Shown here: in pieces, positions 41,424 to 50,401 of the stretch
Layout: each line of letters opens with the position of its first letter
How positions within the stretch are numbered: position 1 is the stretch's first letter
NCBI RefSeq assembly: GCF_017833295.1
Contig: NZ_JAFIBW010000001.1
Span: 1,984,001 to 2,048,000 of the forward strand
Direction: 5' to 3'
DNA: 64,000 nucleotides
From: Methylobacterium sp. PvR107
Lineage (GTDB): Bacteria; Pseudomonadota; Alphaproteobacteria; Rhizobiales; Beijerinckiaceae
Translations under genes and position numbers: made by a program
The notes under the pieces: model-generated
The model's database searches: none
What the model saw: the letters and a program-made list of their open reading frames with translations, nothing else
Told to the model about the DNA's origin: nothing

Positions 41424-42524
41424 ATGTCCTGGTCCCCTCAGCAGGACGCGGCCATCCGCGACGTCCAGGCGTGGCTCAAGGATCCGAGCGCACCGCAAGT
41501 GTTCCGGCTCTTCGGCTTCGCCGGCACCGGCAAGACGACGCTGGCCCGAGAACTGGCCGGCGACGTGCGGGGCAAGGTGCTCTTCGGCGCCTTCACAGGG
41601 AAGGCCGCGCTGGTGCTGCGCCGAAAGGGCTGCGCCAACGCCTCGACCATCCACTCCATGATCTACAAGCTGGACGAGGAGGACGAGCAGCGCTGGCAGC
41701 CGAAGTTCATCCTCAACCCGCTCTCGACCGTGAAGGGCGCCAAGCTCGTCGTGATCGACGAGTGCTCGATGGTTGGCGAGGAGCTCGCCCGGGACCTGCT
41801 GTCGTTCGGCGTGAAGGTCCTGGTGCTGGGCGACCCGGCGCAGCTCCCGCCGGTGAAGGATGCCGGCTTCTTCACGAACCGCGCTCCCGACGTGATGCTG
41901 ACGGAGGTGCACCGGCAGGCCGCTGAGAACCCGATCATCCGCATGTCGATGGACATCCGGCAGGGGAAGCGGCTTCAGCCGGGCCAGTACGGCGACAGCC
42001 GAGTCATCAGCTCGGATGCGCTCGGCCGCAAGGCGGTGCTCAACGCCGGCATCGTGCTGGCCGGCCGCAACGCCACACGCCGCGATCTGAACGCCAAGAT
42101 CCGCGCGCTGCACGGCTACGACAGCGCCCACCCGCTGCCGGGCGAGCGCCTCGTCTGCCTCCGGAACAACAAGGACAAGAAGCTGCTGAATGGAGGCCTC
42201 TGGGGCGTCCACTCCGTCCAGAAGATCAAGGAGGTCGGCGTCGAGCTGCTGGTCACATCCGACGACACGCCGGAGACCACCCCGACCGAGATCTATGTTC
42301 GCCATGAGTATTTCGCTGGTGCCGAGGAAGGCCTTTCCTGGGAGCAGCGCAAGTTCACGGATGAGTTCACTTACGGCTACTGCCTGACGGTTCATAAGAG
42401 CCAGGGCTCGCAGTGGGACGACGTGATCGTCTTCGACGAGAGCTCGACGTTCCGCGAGGACGCGAAACGCTGGCTCTACACGGGCATCACGCGCGCCGCT
42501 GAGCGCGTGACGGTTGTCGCATGA
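41424..42524 (+). CDS. SF1B (RecD/Dda-like) helicase
   Basis: 366 residues. Walker A FGFAGTGKTTLAREL at 30-44, Walker B VVIDECSMVGEEL, VLGDPAQLPPVKD (motif III), and the C-terminal UvrD-like block FTYGYCLTVHKSQGSQWDDV followed by WLYTGITRAAERVTVV (motifs V/VI). Short, single-chain Dda-like helicases open forks or remove proteins in phage replication and work with annealing proteins. Directly follows the RecT-like and 85-residue genes. Confidence 0.92.
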   Translation: MSWSPQQDAAIRDVQAWLKDPSAPQVFRLFGFAGTGKTTLARELAGDVRGKVLFGAFTGKAALVLRRKGCANASTIHSMIYKLDEEDEQRWQPKFILNPLSTVKGAKLVVIDECSMVGEELARDLLSFGVKVLVLGDPAQLPPVKDAGFFTNRAPDVMLTEVHRQAAENPIIRMSMDIRQGKRLQPGQYGDSRVISSDALGRKAVLNAGIVLAGRNATRRDLNAKIRALHGYDSAHPLPGERLVCLRNNKDKKLLNGGLWGVHSVQKIKEVGVELLVTSDDTPETTPTEIYVRHEYFAGAEEGLSWEQRKFTDEFTYGYCLTVHKSQGSQWDDVIVFDESSTFREDAKRWLYTGITRAAERVTVVA

Positions 42525-42943
42525 CCCGCCGCGCCGCTCCCGCGATCATGATGCGGGTCGAGGCCCGCGGGTGCGTCCCGGCCTCCGGGAACGACGCCGA
42601 GGAATTCGCTCGGCTGAAGGTCGGCAGCTTCGTCGAGGTGCGACCGTACCGGGGCGAGCCGAGCAAGGCCCTCGCCGCTTGGTGGCTGCTGTGCAGTCGT
42701 ACGGCAGATGCGATCGATGAGGCGCACACCAGCCGCTCAATCTCCAACCGGATCCTGCTCGACCTGAACATGGTGGAGACGGTTGCGCTGATCGGTGGCG
42801 AGCACCGCATCCCCATGAGCCTGACCGACTTCGATGACGAGCAGCTCTGGCGGCTGGTCGAGGCCGGCAAGCTCCACGTCGCGCAGGTGCTGATCCCCGG
42901 CGTCGACATCGATGCGCTCATGAAGAGCCGGAGGGCGCCATGA
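42521..42943 (+). CDS. Hypothetical early protein, DUF1367-like at best
   Basis: 140 residues starting MTRRAAPAIMMRVEARGCVP. The layout LKVGSFVEVRPYRGEPSKAL, then RIPMSLTDFDDEQLWRLVEA, recalls phage DUF1367/NinB-region proteins that have 'S.sF..md...f..l...v'. Similarity is weak by eye. ATGA overlaps at both ends. Confidence 0.5.
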   Translation: MTRRAAPAIMMRVEARGCVPASGNDAEEFARLKVGSFVEVRPYRGEPSKALAAWWLLCSRTADAIDEAHTSRSISNRILLDLNMVETVALIGGEHRIPMSLTDFDDEQLWRLVEAGKLHVAQVLIPGVDIDALMKSRRAP

Positions 42944-43137
42944 GCTGCACATGCCTCGTCGGCGCCCTGAGCCTGATCCTGGCCAACGGCCTGATCATTC
43001 ACGGTCTCCTCGGCATTGCCGATCTCGGCTCCGTCGAGTGCGCCTGTAGTCGCTGCATCATCACGCGGTCGGTCGAGGTGAGCGGCGGCGTCTTCATGCT
43101 CACCGGCATCCTGGCAGTGATGGGAGGCTTTCTCTGA
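42940..43137 (+). CDS. Small Cys-rich membrane protein
   Basis: 65 residues, two hydrophobic segments (GALSLILANGLIIHGLLG and GVFMLTGILAVMGGFL) with a Cys-containing loop (CACSRC). Coupled to neighbours (ATGA, TGATG). Unknown function. Confidence 0.55.
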   Translation: MSCTCLVGALSLILANGLIIHGLLGIADLGSVECACSRCIITRSVEVSGGVFMLTGILAVMGGFL

Positions 43138-43544
43138 TGGCCGCCCGTACGGAATTCGCCAAGGCGGTGAAGCGTGCTGCGCTCGACCGGTCGCGGTACG
43201 TCTGCGAGGCGGTCAACGACGCCGGCATTCGCTGCACGGTCGAGATCGGCCGCGGTAAGCCGGTCGAGTTCGACCACGTGCTGCCCGACTGGATGGGCGG
43301 TGAGGCGACGATCAAGAACTGCGCCGCGCTCTGCAAGGTCTGCCACAAGATCAAGACTGCGCTTGATGCCGCCGATCGCTCGCAGGCCAAGCGCAGATCC
43401 GACCGGCACAACGGCATCACCGGCCCGCACCGACGCCTCGTGAGCCGGGGGTTCTCTCCGCCTGTCGAGAAGCCTTCGCCATGCAGCACCCCATCGAAGC
43501 TCGCCGGCTTGCCCCGCAACACCTTCACGGAGCGCTCGCGATGA
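43137..43544 (+). CDS. HNH endonuclease, second copy type
   Basis: 135 residues. HNH core: Cys23 and Cys33, FDHVLPDWMGG with Asp46-His47, Asn61, CKVCH (66-70) and Lys73. It differs from the packaging HNH in order and spacing. Lying in the early operon, it may be a homing-like or recombination nuclease. The C-terminal 50 residues are Ser/Pro/Arg-rich. Confidence 0.8.
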   Translation: MAARTEFAKAVKRAALDRSRYVCEAVNDAGIRCTVEIGRGKPVEFDHVLPDWMGGEATIKNCAALCKVCHKIKTALDAADRSQAKRRSDRHNGITGPHRRLVSRGFSPPVEKPSPCSTPSKLAGLPRNTFTERSR

Positions 43545-43627
43545 GCAGGATCACCTTCCTCATCCTCTGCACGGCTGACCTGTTCCGCGCCTCCGCCCCG
43601 GCGAGCGGCGAGGGAGCGGCGAGATGA
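43541..43627 (+). CDS. 28-residue peptide
   Basis: MSRITFLILCTADLFRASAP plus eight residues, with a short hydrophobic start. ATGA overlaps on both sides are the main support. Unknown function. Confidence 0.35.
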   Translation: MSRITFLILCTADLFRASAPASGEGAAR

Positions 43628-43746
43628 CGGTCCGCGCCTACTACAACGAGGTCGATGCCTATGCCGCTTCGATGGCTGGCTGCTCGTCGGCCGAGGCGGT
43701 GGCGGCGGCACCGATGCCCGCACCGGTCGAGCTGGGCGACGCATGA
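43624..43746 (+). pseudogene. Probable remnant of a DNA cytosine methylase start
   Basis: 40 residues starting MTVRAYYNEVDAYAASMAGC. 'AYYNEiDpyAA' is the typical N-terminus of phage Dcm-like methylases, which continue for several hundred residues; here the similarity stops after about 14 residues and an Ala/Pro-rich end follows. It keeps ATGA overlaps to its neighbours. I read it as the leftover after an internal deletion, though a short functional peptide cannot be excluded. Confidence 0.45.
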
Positions 43747-43814
43747 AGATCTGGGCGTGGCCGCGCGATGTCGCCCAGGCCGCGCTCATCCCCATCACCG
43801 AAGTCGCGGAGTAG
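43743..43814 (+). CDS. 23-residue peptide, weak
   Basis: MKIWAWPRDVAQAALIPITE followed by three residues. Supported only by ATGA coupling and strand. It could be part of the deleted methylase locus. Confidence 0.3.
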   Translation: MKIWAWPRDVAQAALIPITEVAE

Positions 43815-43818
43815 CCCC

Positions 43819-44016
43819 ATGGCCGAGTCCAGCACCATCACGCGCGAGATGATCGAGGCGGCCGCTGCGGCGATCGCCAATGCCCGGGGCGGCCGACGCG
43901 GAGCCCCCGAGATCCGCAACGTCCTCGAGATCCTGCCGCAGAAGCTGAAGGACGAGGTCCTTGAGGACGCCGAGGCCGCGCTGACCGCCGCCCTCGCGAC
44001 GGGAGGCGCCCGATGA
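43819..44016 (+). CDS. Hypothetical small helical protein
   Basis: 65 residues from ATG 43819 (MAESSTITREMIEAAAAAIA). Basic middle (NARGGRRGAPEIRN) between two helices. Overlaps the next gene by four bases. No family recognised. Confidence 0.5.
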   Translation: MAESSTITREMIEAAAAAIANARGGRRGAPEIRNVLEILPQKLKDEVLEDAEAALTAALATGGAR

Positions 44017-44402
44017 GTGCGCCTTTCACAGCCGCCGATCTCGCCGATTGCGCCGAGCGCGAGCTTGCGCAACGCCGCCGGGCCTATCCTCGGTGGGTCG
44101 AGGCCAAGCGTATGACCCAGGCGCTGGCCGACCGCCAGACTGCGCTCATGCAGGCGATCGCGCGCAAGCTCCGCGCGGAGGCCGATGCCGAGGGTGCGAA
44201 GGATGACCTATTCGGCCGGAGCAACGGCGTGCCGGCAGTGCGGTCGCAAGCTCCTGCGCAGAAGAAACGCTGCGAGCATCCACAAGCTCAGGCTGAATGC
44301 GAGCAGCCCGATCAACAAGCCGAGCTGCGTACCATCGGGGGTGTCGTGCCTGGAGAGGACCAGCAGGACTTCTCGGACAAACGTCATGCCGGAAAAAGCT
44401 GA
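44013..44402 (+). CDS. Hypothetical early protein, C-terminus overrun by inverted cassette
   Basis: 129 residues. The first 68 (MSAPFTAADLADCAERELAQ to AKDDLFGR) look like a normal helical phage protein. After about base 44,215 the composition changes and the frame reads antisense to a membrane protein gene, giving a Gln/Glu/Pro-rich tail with no protein-like pattern. I think the original gene was truncated when the inverted cassette entered. Confidence 0.5.
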   Translation: MSAPFTAADLADCAERELAQRRRAYPRWVEAKRMTQALADRQTALMQAIARKLRAEADAEGAKDDLFGRSNGVPAVRSQAPAQKKRCEHPQAQAECEQPDQQAELRTIGGVVPGEDQQDFSDKRHAGKS

Positions 44403-44492
44403 TCCGAGACCAGCAACAAAAGCCAGCAACTTAGACAAGGCGCCACGCAGCGCCAGCCGAATAGAGGCCGCCATCGGGCTCAACTCATACAT
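44208..44492 (-). CDS. Two-span membrane protein in an inverted cassette
   Basis: 94 residues from ATG 44492 (MYELSPMAASIRLALRGALS). Hydrophobic segments LSKLLAFVAGLGSAFSGM and LGLLIGLLAFSLSLWMLAAF with a short polar loop, and a basic C-terminus. It lies opposite to the early operon. Moderate GC and isolated reversed orientation fit a moron. Function unknown. Confidence 0.6.
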   Translation of the reverse strand: MYELSPMAASIRLALRGALSKLLAFVAGLGSAFSGMTFVREVLLVLSRHDTPDGTQLGLLIGLLAFSLSLWMLAAFLLRRSLRPHCRHAVAPAE

Positions 44493-44599
44493 TCAACTCA
44501 ATTTTCAACCCACAGGTGCGCCAATGGTTGCCTACAGTTTTAAGATGCGCCCCGTGCCTCACGCCATGCAGGAGGCGCGGCTGTGACCGAGAGCCGGGC

Positions 44600-44851
44600 T
44601 CAAACGACGAACTTCAAACCAACTTTCCGACCGTCACGCCAGATCACCTTGCAGAGCTGGTCGAGAGCGAGGCCCGAGGAGATCAAGCGCAGCGTCTCCG
44701 GGGCCTCTGCGTCTAGATCGACCTCGATCATGGCGCCGCTTTTGCTGATATCCCAAACGAGGCAGTCGCAGCGCTCTTGCTGCTCGCCAAAGAAGATCTC
44801 CCCCGTCTTGAGGGCGTGGCTGCGGGGCACGTCTCTGAGTTCGTCGGGCAT
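44600..44851 (-). CDS. PilZ-domain protein
   Basis: 83 residues. VWDISKSGAMIEVD has the D-x-S-x-x-G half of the c-di-GMP-binding signature, and LCKVIWRDGRKVGLKFV is the typical end of small alphaproteobacterial PilZ proteins. The RxxxR half is not visible before it, so c-di-GMP binding is doubtful. Same strand as the preceding membrane protein gene. PilZ proteins act on motility, envelope or signalling; in a prophage it may alter host behaviour. Confidence 0.8.
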   Translation of the reverse strand: MPDELRDVPRSHALKTGEIFFGEQQERCDCLVWDISKSGAMIEVDLDAEAPETLRLISSGLALDQLCKVIWRDGRKVGLKFVV

Positions 44852-44962
44852 GTGGCGACTCCGGGATACTGAAAATCAAAATAGCCGCGGAGGCATTAAA
44901 TCCTTATTAGTTTCCGGGACTGCTTTCGCCCCGGCCCACGCGCTCGACATCGCGGGGGCGGC

Positions 44963-45229
44963 ATGAGTGCTCTAACCGAAGCTCTGGCAGATGCGCGCGC
45001 CGAGGTCGCCCGGCTGGAGCGGATCGCCGCCACCGCCACGTGCCGCGAGGTCGGCTGCGATATGCGGCACACCGGCGGCCGGAACTGCGGCTGCGAAGGC
45101 GGCTGTTGCAGCGTGCCGGTCTACGTCTGCGCCCGCTGCGGCGATTGCGATTACGGCGACAACGCCGAGGCGGTCGAGAAGCGTGCGCTCTGCGCTGCTG
45201 GCGCCCTGGATCAGGAGGGCTGGCTATGA
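44963..45229 (+). CDS. Small Cys-rich (zinc-ribbon-like) protein
   Basis: 88 residues. A helical start is followed by twelve Cys and a His within about 55 residues: CREVGCDMRH, NCGCEGGCCS, CARCGDCDYG, so one or two zinc-binding sites are likely. It restarts the rightward operon after the inverted cassette and overlaps the next gene by ATGA. Probably a nucleic-acid or protein adaptor. Confidence 0.6.
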   Translation: MSALTEALADARAEVARLERIAATATCREVGCDMRHTGGRNCGCEGGCCSVPVYVCARCGDCDYGDNAEAVEKRALCAAGALDQEGWL

Positions 45230-45816
45230 CGTCGCCCGCCACCGACCCCGGCCGCACAGCCTACGAAGCCCGCTTCGCCGACCATGGCCCGCGCGACTTC
45301 GACCCGTGGGACAGCCTGACGCCAGAGGTGAAGGCGATCTGGGCGCGGGTTGAGGCGGCGTGTCGGCCGCAATCGTCAGCCTCGGTCGCAGTCACCGATG
45401 ACGATCAGGCGCTCCGGAAAGCCCTGACATTCGCCTGCAACGACCCCGGCCACTTCGTCGGGTTCAAGGGTGAGCGCAGCCTCGGCGAGTGGCAGGCGGA
45501 CGCCATCATGCGGGGACCGCTTGCCGACTTCATCGCGGCCGAGGCTCGCACCGGCTCCGACTACGCCGACGCCATGGACGCGCGCATGGCCGACGCGATG
45601 CACATGGGCACTCTGCTCGTCGCCTTGACGGTGCTGGCCGAGTGCAGGATCAGCAGCGGGCTGCACTACGTCCGGAAGTGGTTTGCCGACGGCGCGACGG
45701 GGCCGATCCCGTGGCCGGACGGGACGATGTTCGCCGCCTGGGCCGCCGAGCACGACATCTACGACTGCAACGGCGCGATGGGCTTCCGGCGGGGCGACCG
45801 CGGGAGGGCCGCATGA
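45226..45816 (+). CDS. Hypothetical early protein
   Basis: 196 residues from ATG 45226 (MTSPATDPGRTAYEARFADH). Globular pattern with GHFVGFKGERSLGEWQADAI and a Met/Ala-rich helix (YADAMDARMADAMHMG). Not recognised. ATGA overlaps at both ends. Confidence 0.55.
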   Translation: MTSPATDPGRTAYEARFADHGPRDFDPWDSLTPEVKAIWARVEAACRPQSSASVAVTDDDQALRKALTFACNDPGHFVGFKGERSLGEWQADAIMRGPLADFIAAEARTGSDYADAMDARMADAMHMGTLLVALTVLAECRISSGLHYVRKWFADGATGPIPWPDGTMFAAWAAEHDIYDCNGAMGFRRGDRGRAA

Positions 45817-45980
45817 CGCTGCTCGACCGCATCGGCCTAACGCTCTGGCTTTTCATCGCCGGTATGTCGCTGCTGACCGATCATCCGACGCACGCCGGGT
45901 TCTGCCTGCTTGGCGCAGCCTTCATGGCATTCCCGGACGAGATCGGGCGAGCGCTGTTCGGCAAAGGGAGGCGCGAATGA
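45813..45980 (+). CDS. 55-residue membrane protein
   Basis: Starts MTLLDRIGLTLWLFIAGMSL; two hydrophobic segments separated by DHPTHAG, then a basic tail. Coupled on both sides. Another of the small membrane proteins of this operon; function unknown. Confidence 0.5.
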   Translation: MTLLDRIGLTLWLFIAGMSLLTDHPTHAGFCLLGAAFMAFPDEIGRALFGKGRRE

Positions 45981-46330
45981 GCGCAGAACGGGACCAGCAG
46001 CTCGCCGAGGCGCTCAACTACCTGCGCATGCCGGAGGTCACCAACGGCAAGTATGCGGTCGTGCCGGTGAAGGGCGACCGCGCAGCCGTCGCCGTCATTG
46101 AGGCGACGATCGCCGAGATGCGGGCTGAAATCGCCGAGGCTGAGCAAGCCGCTGAAGCGATGCGCGAGGCATGCGCCAAGTTCGTCGAGCGCGACCGACG
46201 GTCCGATCTCGCCAAGCGGCAGGGCTACTTTCCGAAGTGGCAAGGCTACGCGCGTGAGCTGGCCGCAGGCATCCGTGCGCTGCCTGTTCACGCCGGGCTG
46301 AAGGAGAAGGGAGGGGGCAGTGCCGCGTAG
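45977..46330 (+). CDS. Coiled-coil early protein
   Basis: 117 residues starting MSAERDQQLAEALNYLRMPE. Residues 35-75 are a strong helix (VIEATIAEMRAEIAEAEQAA). Overlaps the excisionase-like gene by 11 bases. No family recognised. Confidence 0.55.
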   Translation: MSAERDQQLAEALNYLRMPEVTNGKYAVVPVKGDRAAVAVIEATIAEMRAEIAEAEQAAEAMREACAKFVERDRRSDLAKRQGYFPKWQGYARELAAGIRALPVHAGLKEKGGGSAA

Positions 46331-46646
46331 CGTTCCCCGCGCGCCCGAGATCCGATTCCGCGTGGATCCGATCTATTGCCCGGCCGACAAGGTCGCGCGC
46401 CGGCTGTGCCTGACGCTCGACCAGTTCACCGCGTGCCAGCGGCGGCTATTCGCCCGCGGCTTCCCGACACCCGACGAGACCACCGGCATGTACGACCTTG
46501 AAGCGGTCGACCGGTGGCGGAAGCGCCAGCGCCCGGATCTCTTCCCCGAGTTGACGGCCGGCGCCGCGCCTGTCGAAGTTGAGCGTCCACGCACAGATTG
46601 GGGCGCCGCCTTTGTCGAGGCCGAGAAGCGCAGTCGGAATGGTTGA
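46320..46646 (+). CDS. Excisionase-like small DNA-binding protein
   Basis: 108 residues from GTG 46320, with GGGAGGGGG just upstream. CPADKVARRLCLTLDQFTAC and RRLFARGFPTPDETTGMYDL followed by EAVDRWRKRQRP give the helix-turn-helix plus wing of AlpA/excisionase-type proteins ('...vA..lg.s...F......L...GfP.pd...g.yd..av..W'). Its overlap with the integrase gene supports a role in directing excision. Confidence 0.75.
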   Translation: MPRSVPRAPEIRFRVDPIYCPADKVARRLCLTLDQFTACQRRLFARGFPTPDETTGMYDLEAVDRWRKRQRPDLFPELTAGAAPVEVERPRTDWGAAFVEAEKRSRNG

Positions 46647-47901
46647 GCTGCCTCGGTACGTGAAGCCGTACCGGAAGCCCAACGGTAGGATGTTCTACTA
46701 CTACGAGAAATTCCGAAACACGCCGCGTGCGTGGCCCCGATTCCGCATGCCGTTTGCACCGGATGAGCCGGGCTTCTGGAATCTCTGCGAGCACCTCGAA
46801 TCACTCGCTGCTGAGCAGATCGACGGGCAGTGGGTCTGGACATGGCAGCCGAAGAGTGGCCGGCGCTATCCGATCCCGAGTCCTCTGGCCGAGAATGGCG
46901 CAGAGGCCTTCTGCACAGCCCTGGATGAGGCGGAGAAGCGCGAGCGCTTGGGCGACGCGGTGGAGCGCAAGACGTTCGACGCCCTGATCGCGGAGTACAA
47001 GGAGCACGCCGACTACGCCGGACTGAGCGAACTCACGAAGCGCGACTACGACCGCCACCTCGACAAGATCGCGAAGGCCTGGGGAGCCGCCCCGGTCGCC
47101 GAGATCACCACGGTGGACGCTCAGCGTGCCATCGACTCGATGCAGTCGGCGCCGACCGTGGCCCGTTACTTCCGAGCCGTCCTATCCCGCCTGATCGGCT
47201 TCGGGATCCCGCGCGGCTACAGCACCCACAACGTCGCCAAGCCCACCGAGAACGTGCGGCATGAGGCGGACCCGCACGAGCCGTGGCCGGATTGGGCCTT
47301 TGAGCTATTCCTCGAGCACGCCCGCCCGTCGCTGCACCTGCCGGTGCTCTCTGCCTTCTACACAGGGCAGAGATCGATCGACGTGATCCCTATGGCGCGG
47401 CCGTCAGGTGGTGAGATCAGCCTCATCGCACGGAAGACCGGCAAGACCGTCTGGCGGCCGATCCATTCCGAGTATGCCGACCTGATCACGCGGCTGGCGC
47501 CCGGCGAAAGCGAGCGGCTGCACATGCGCGAGGACGGCGAGCCCTGGACGCTGGCCGGCTATCGGACCGCCTGGCAGCGCGAACTGACGTCGGTGAACGC
47601 CAAGGGGCAGCCGACCAGCGCGCCTCCGGCGAAGAAGGCGGCAATGGTGCGGATCCGCGATGCCGGCCTTGTCTTCCACGGGCTGCGAAAGAACGCCGTC
47701 AACACGCTCTTGGAGGTCGGCTGCACCGAAGCGGAGGTGTCGGCGATCGTCGAGATGTCCGAGCAGATGGTGCGCCACTACGCGCGCGACGTGAACAAGC
47801 GCAGGCTGGCCCGGAGCGGCACGGCGAAGATGGAAGCGGGCTGGTCCGAGACCAGGAAGCAGATCTTCGGCAAGGCCATGGAGCGACCCGCAGCTACCTG
47901 A
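46639..47901 (+). CDS. int: Tyrosine integrase
   Basis: 420 residues from ATG 46639. The SAM-like core-binding domain is about 110-200. Catalytic residues: Arg245 in YTGQRSIDVI, Lys in ARKTGKT (266/269), His347 and Arg350 in VFHGLRKNAV, and nucleophile Tyr381 in MVRHYARD. The second active-site His (usually 'GH') is replaced by EM at 372-373, seen in some integrases. An N-terminal arm-binding domain (PRYVKPYRKPNGRMFYYYEK) recognises the repeats at 47,903-47,952. It recombines attP with the tRNA-Lys 3' end. Confidence 0.93.
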   Translation: MVELPRYVKPYRKPNGRMFYYYEKFRNTPRAWPRFRMPFAPDEPGFWNLCEHLESLAAEQIDGQWVWTWQPKSGRRYPIPSPLAENGAEAFCTALDEAEKRERLGDAVERKTFDALIAEYKEHADYAGLSELTKRDYDRHLDKIAKAWGAAPVAEITTVDAQRAIDSMQSAPTVARYFRAVLSRLIGFGIPRGYSTHNVAKPTENVRHEADPHEPWPDWAFELFLEHARPSLHLPVLSAFYTGQRSIDVIPMARPSGGEISLIARKTGKTVWRPIHSEYADLITRLAPGESERLHMREDGEPWTLAGYRTAWQRELTSVNAKGQPTSAPPAKKAAMVRIRDAGLVFHGLRKNAVNTLLEVGCTEAEVSAIVEMSEQMVRHYARDVNKRRLARSGTAKMEAGWSETRKQIFGKAMERPAAT

Positions 47902-47902
47902 G

Positions 47903-47952
47903 TTTGGAAACCGGTAGCCCGTTTTTGGAAACCGGAGCGGCTGGGAAACCGG
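47903..47952. repeat. Direct repeats, probable integrase arm-type sites
   Basis: TTTGGAAACCGG occurs at 47903-47914 and 47924-47935, and CTGGGAAACCGG at 47941-47952. They lie between the integrase stop and the tRNA, in the 90-base interval where att arm sites are expected. Same orientation, 21- and 17-base periodicity. Confidence 0.65.
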
Positions 47953-47990
47953 CGTCCGATCCGAAAACCACCGTACTTTCAGTAAGTTGG

Positions 47991-48066
47991 TGGTGAGCGC
48001 GCTGGGACTCGAACCCAGGACCTACAGATTAAAAGTCCGTTGCTCTACCAGCTGAGCTACGCGCTC
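47991..48066 (-). tRNA. tRNA-Lys (anticodon TTT), prophage attachment site
   Basis: Acceptor GAGCGCG/CGCGCTC, D-loop GTAGCTCAGCTGGTAGAGC, anticodon loop CTTTTAA and T-arm GGGTTCGAGTCCC are all intact, and CCA is encoded at 47993-47991. Its 3' end faces the prophage, so integration there leaves the gene and its promoter on the host side. The second att copy would be left of the window. Confidence 0.97.
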
Positions 48067-48111
48067 GCGTCCCGGGCCCGCCTGAAGCGACCCGTCGGGG
48101 ACGGCGCGTCC

Positions 48112-48140
48112 GCAATAGGTGAGCGGGACCGGGGGGTCAA
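48112..48140 (-). promoter_or_regulatory. Promoter of tRNA-Lys
   Basis: On the minus strand TTGACC (48140-48135), 17 bases, TATTGC (48117-48112), about 45 bases upstream of the mature tRNA. It is unaffected by prophage integration. Confidence 0.6.
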
Positions 48141-48161
48141 CACGAGGGCCGTGGACAACGC

Positions 48162-48800
48162 TCAGGACGCGTCGCCGCGCGCACGCTCCACGATCCCGCG
48201 AGCCTCGTCGAATGCCGCGTCCGGGTCGAGTTCCGTAGTGTCGAGCCGGACCGCGTCATCGGCCATGCGCAGTGGTGCTGCATTCCGGGACGCGTCGCGG
48301 GCGTCCCGGGCCTCGATGTCGGCCAGGATCGCCGCGAAGGTCGCGCTCTCCCCACGGCCGGCGAGTTCACGGTGCCGGCGGCGGGCCCGCTCCTCCGAGG
48401 AGGCGGTGATGAACAGCTTCACGGCAGCGTCTGGGCATACCACCGTGCCAATGTCGCGCCCGTCGAGGACGGCGCCTTGGGGATCGGCGGCGAAGCGGCG
48501 CTGCCAGGCGAGCAGGCCGGCGCGGACCTCCGGCACCGCCGAGACGCGCGACGCCGCCTCGCCCATCGCCCGGTCGCGCAGGCGCTGGTCGTCGAGCCTC
48601 TCGGCGTCGAGGGCCTGGGCAGCCCGGGCGGCAGCAGCATGGTCGTCGAGGGACAAGCCGGCATCGATCAGCGCCAGCGCGACAGCGCGGTAGAGGAGTC
48701 CGGTGTCGAGATGCGGCAGGCCGTAATGGTCGGCCAGCCGTCTCGCCAGCGTTCCCTTGCCGGAGGCGGCCGGACCGTCGATCGCGATGATGAGCGCCAT
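48162..48800 (-). CDS. cmk: Cytidylate kinase
   Basis: 212 residues from ATG 48800 (GGAG ten bases upstream); GTG 48809, overlapping the aroA stop, is an alternative. Walker A-like [29 protein letters not shown] (CMP-binding) and [14 protein letters not shown] are the classic cmk motifs. It phosphorylates CMP and dCMP. The C-terminal [20 protein letters not shown] matches the lid/arginine region. Coupled to aroA, an order common in Alphaproteobacteria. Confidence 0.96.
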   Translation of the reverse strand: MALIIAIDGPAASGKGTLARRLADHYGLPHLDTGLLYRAVALALIDAGLSLDDHAAAARAAQALDAERLDDQRLRDRAMGEAASRVSAVPEVRAGLLAWQRRFAADPQGAVLDGRDIGTVVCPDAAVKLFITASSEERARRRHRELAGRGESATFAAILADIEARDARDASRNAAPLRMADDAVRLDTTELDPDAAFDEARGIVERARGDAS

Positions 48801-48805
48801 CCGGT

Positions 48806-50251
<1,446 letters not shown>

Positions 50252-50401
50252 TTAACACGCGCACCGCCCGGCGTCATCCTGCGCGCCCCTTGAGGTCGGC
50301 GCTGTCGGAAACCGCGCGATCGGGCTCGATTGACAGGGATCGCGCCCGCGACTAACGGGGCCCCTCCCCCGAGACAGTAGTAGACGACGAGGTGTCCCCC
50401 C

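Larger units (their letters stand above)
1..47990. mobile_element. Prophage, HK97/lambda-like siphophage, left end outside window
   Basis: A continuous set of phage modules fills this stretch: tail, head, packaging, replication, immunity, recombination and integration. The integrase gene and presumed arm-type sites lie just inside the 3' end of a tRNA-Lys gene, which marks the right boundary. The head genes (HK97-fold capsid, S78-type protease, HK97 portal) and a frameshifting tail chaperone pair indicate a long, non-contractile tail. No lysis gene was recognised with confidence, so lysis and tail-tip genes are probably to the left, outside the window. All essential modules seen are open, so the prophage looks intact over this range. 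Confidence 0.95.
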
